Assembly (NCBI GenBank): GCA_945949045.1 | Contig: CAMFDG010000013.1 | Location: 1 to 51,452 of the forward strand | Length of the DNA stretch: 51,452 nucleotides | Direction: 5' to 3' | Source of the DNA: an uncultured Lachnospiraceae bacterium | Lineage (GTDB): Bacteria > Bacillota > Clostridia > Lachnospirales > Lachnospiraceae | Shown here: positions 50,292 to 51,452 of the stretch, in pieces | How positions within the stretch are numbered: the stretch's first letter is position 1 | How the letters are laid out: every line of letters begins with the position of its first letter | Translations under genes and position numbers: made by a program | The notes under the pieces: generated by a model | What the model was told of the DNA's origin: nothing | Seen by the model: the letters and a program-made list of their open reading frames with translations, nothing else | The model's database searches: none

Positions 50292-51377
50292 ATGCTTTAT
50301 GATTTTGAATTGGAAAAGCTCGTAGAGCCATTGCAGGAGTGGTTTGGGGGACACGCCAGGGTGCTGCCCTGGCGGGAAAATCCAACCGCCTACCATGTCT
50401 GGGTTTCAGAAATCATGCTGCAGCAGACCCGGGTGGAGGCGGTAAAACCGTATTTCGCCAGATTTATCCGGGAATTACCTGATGTGCAGGCACTGGCCGC
50501 CTGTCCCCAGGAACGGTATTTAAAACTCTGGGAGGGGCTTGGTTACTATAATCGTGTGCGAAATATGAATACTGCCGCTAAACAGGTGGTGGAGGACTAC
50601 GGCGGAGTCATTCCGGATTCCTATGAAGAACTGCGAAAACTGAAAGGGATTGGAAGCTATACAGCCGGAGCCATCGCATCCATCGCTTATAACAAGCCGG
50701 TTCCTGCAGTAGATGGCAACGTACTGCGGGTGATTTCCAGGGTGAGTGGCGACGATTCGGATATCATGAAACAATCTGTTCGTGCAGGAATGGAACAGAA
50801 GTTGAAAAGGATGATGGAGGAGCAGTCTGCATGTGATACTCTGGTGCCACGAATCTTTAATCAGGCATTGATGGAGCTGGGAGCACTGGTGTGTGTGCCA
50901 AACGGAGAGCCCCATTGCGGCGAATGTCCCTGGCAGGAATTTTGCAGGGCACATTTAGAGAAGCGGACGCAGGAGATCCCGGTGCGCACCAGGGCAAAGG
51001 CAAGGCGTATTGAGGAGAGGACCGTCTTTGTTCTTCGTGACGGAGATCAGGTGGCACTTCGCAAAAGACCTTCGAAAGGACTTCTCGCTGGGATGTATGA
51101 ACTGCCGAACTGTCTGGGATGGCTTTCTGATGAGGAGGCTCTTTCCTATGTGCGGGTCCTTGGCGTTGAGCCGGTACGTATCCGGCCTTTGGCGGATGCA
51201 AAGCACATTTTTTCTCATGTGGAGTGGCATATGAAGGGGTATTCGGTGCTGGTGGAGGATCCTCATGAAAATCCTTCCGGTCTTCTGTTTGTGGAGGTTA
51301 TGGATGCCAGGGAGAGATATGCGGTGCCCAGTGCGTTTTCAGCCTATTGGGATGCCGTGATTCAAAGCAGTGAATAA
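50292..51377 (+). CDS. mutY: A/G-specific adenine glycosylase
   Basis: A 361-residue base-excision repair enzyme that removes adenine mispaired with 8-oxoguanine. The catalytic Glu40 lies in VSEIMLQQTRV. The helix-hairpin-helix LKGIGSYTAGA leads to Asp141 in AVDGNVLRV. The [4Fe-4S] cluster ligands are Cys201, Cys209, Cys212 and Cys218, giving C-x7-C-x2-C-x5-C, one residue longer than the classic first spacing. The C-terminal Nudix-like 8-oxoG domain is present. It is coupled to the amylase gene without an obvious functional link. Confidence 0.96.
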   Translation: MLYDFELEKLVEPLQEWFGGHARVLPWRENPTAYHVWVSEIMLQQTRVEAVKPYFARFIRELPDVQALAACPQERYLKLWEGLGYYNRVRNMNTAAKQVVEDYGGVIPDSYEELRKLKGIGSYTAGAIASIAYNKPVPAVDGNVLRVISRVSGDDSDIMKQSVRAGMEQKLKRMMEEQSACDTLVPRIFNQALMELGALVCVPNGEPHCGECPWQEFCRAHLEKRTQEIPVRTRAKARRIEERTVFVLRDGDQVALRKRPSKGLLAGMYELPNCLGWLSDEEALSYVRVLGVEPVRIRPLADAKHIFSHVEWHMKGYSVLVEDPHENPSGLLFVEVMDARERYAVPSAFSAYWDAVIQSSE

Positions 51378-51387
51378 AGAGAAGAAA

Positions 51388-51418
51388 AACCGATGCATAT
51401 TCTGCATCGGTTTTTCGT
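51388..51418 (+). terminator. Terminator of mutY
   Basis: An 11-bp stem AAACCGATGCA/TGCATCGGTTT with a 5-base loop is followed by TTTTT. The remaining bases to 51452 show only a possible ATG at 51433, too close to the window end to judge. Confidence 0.9.
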
Positions 51419-51452
51419 TGAAAAAGATTAGTATGAGAAAGAAATATTTCTT

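Noticed and set aside
51433-51452. Start of another gene at the window end
   Set aside because: An ATG with six codons is visible, but no RBS is clear and the sequence ends, so it cannot be supported.

Overview
The window looks like chromosome from an anaerobic, spore-forming member of the Clostridia, most probably Lachnospiraceae. The evidence is a SCIFF peptide with its radical-SAM maturase next to a TIGR04086 membrane protein and a fused SecDF, an alpha/beta-type small acid-soluble spore protein, a ger germination operon, SpoIIR, many Lachnospiraceae-style proteins, and SD/RBS-rich sigma-A promoters. The tRNA genes do not encode CCA. I see no prophage, IS element, CRISPR array or rRNA.

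Layout. 1-330: tRNA-Gln (first base missing) and tRNA-Lys, separated by a 65-bp tandem array of palindromes. 400-6100: a cell-wall operon (alpha/beta hydrolase, membrane MurF, Ddl, VanX-like D-Ala-D-Ala dipeptidase, unknown two-TM protein) followed by tRNA-Pro. 6130-7870: a MATE exporter with a G10 tract at its start, tRNA-Leu and tRNA-Ile. 7860-12850: a small unknown protein, a sulfite/nitrite reductase operon, DUF1653, CYTH and DJ-1 proteins. 12930-15820: SASP and a GH2 beta-mannosidase. 15980-22650: the proteostasis block tig, clpP, clpX, lon, engB. 22660-26860: a TroA-type metal ABC importer, ispE and a GntR regulator. 27000-31670: gerA-gerB-short gerC, spoIIR and DUF1934. 31740-35070: an unknown membrane protein, a secreted trigger-factor-like lipoprotein and asnS. 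35140-39690: TIGR04086, SCIFF, SCIFF maturase, SecDF. 39750-42540: an orphan dehydratase-activase-related protein, DUF1294 and an ECF S-component/DUF1893 fusion. 42640-46070: glyA-serS and crt. 46130-48850: an XRE regulator divergent from a 703-residue flagellin. 48980-51377: a GH13 amylase and mutY.

The most notable signals are: (a) two related families of compound palindromes, arranged as alternating repeats at four intergenic loci (tRNA spacer, upstream of DUF1653, clpP-clpX, SCIFF-maturase), with one copy overlapping the SCIFF stop codon and supplying an extra terminal cysteine; (b) the orphan giant flagellin with a sigma-D-like promoter and repeated operator-like sites shared with a divergent XRE gene; (c) an ECF S-component fused to DUF1893 behind a structured leader; (d) a secreted trigger-factor paralogue; (e) a homopolymer tract in the MATE translation-initiation region; and (f) a sigma-G-like promoter whose start point lies inside the preceding terminator hairpin.

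All functional calls come from reading the translated sequences and remembered family motifs. No database search was run.
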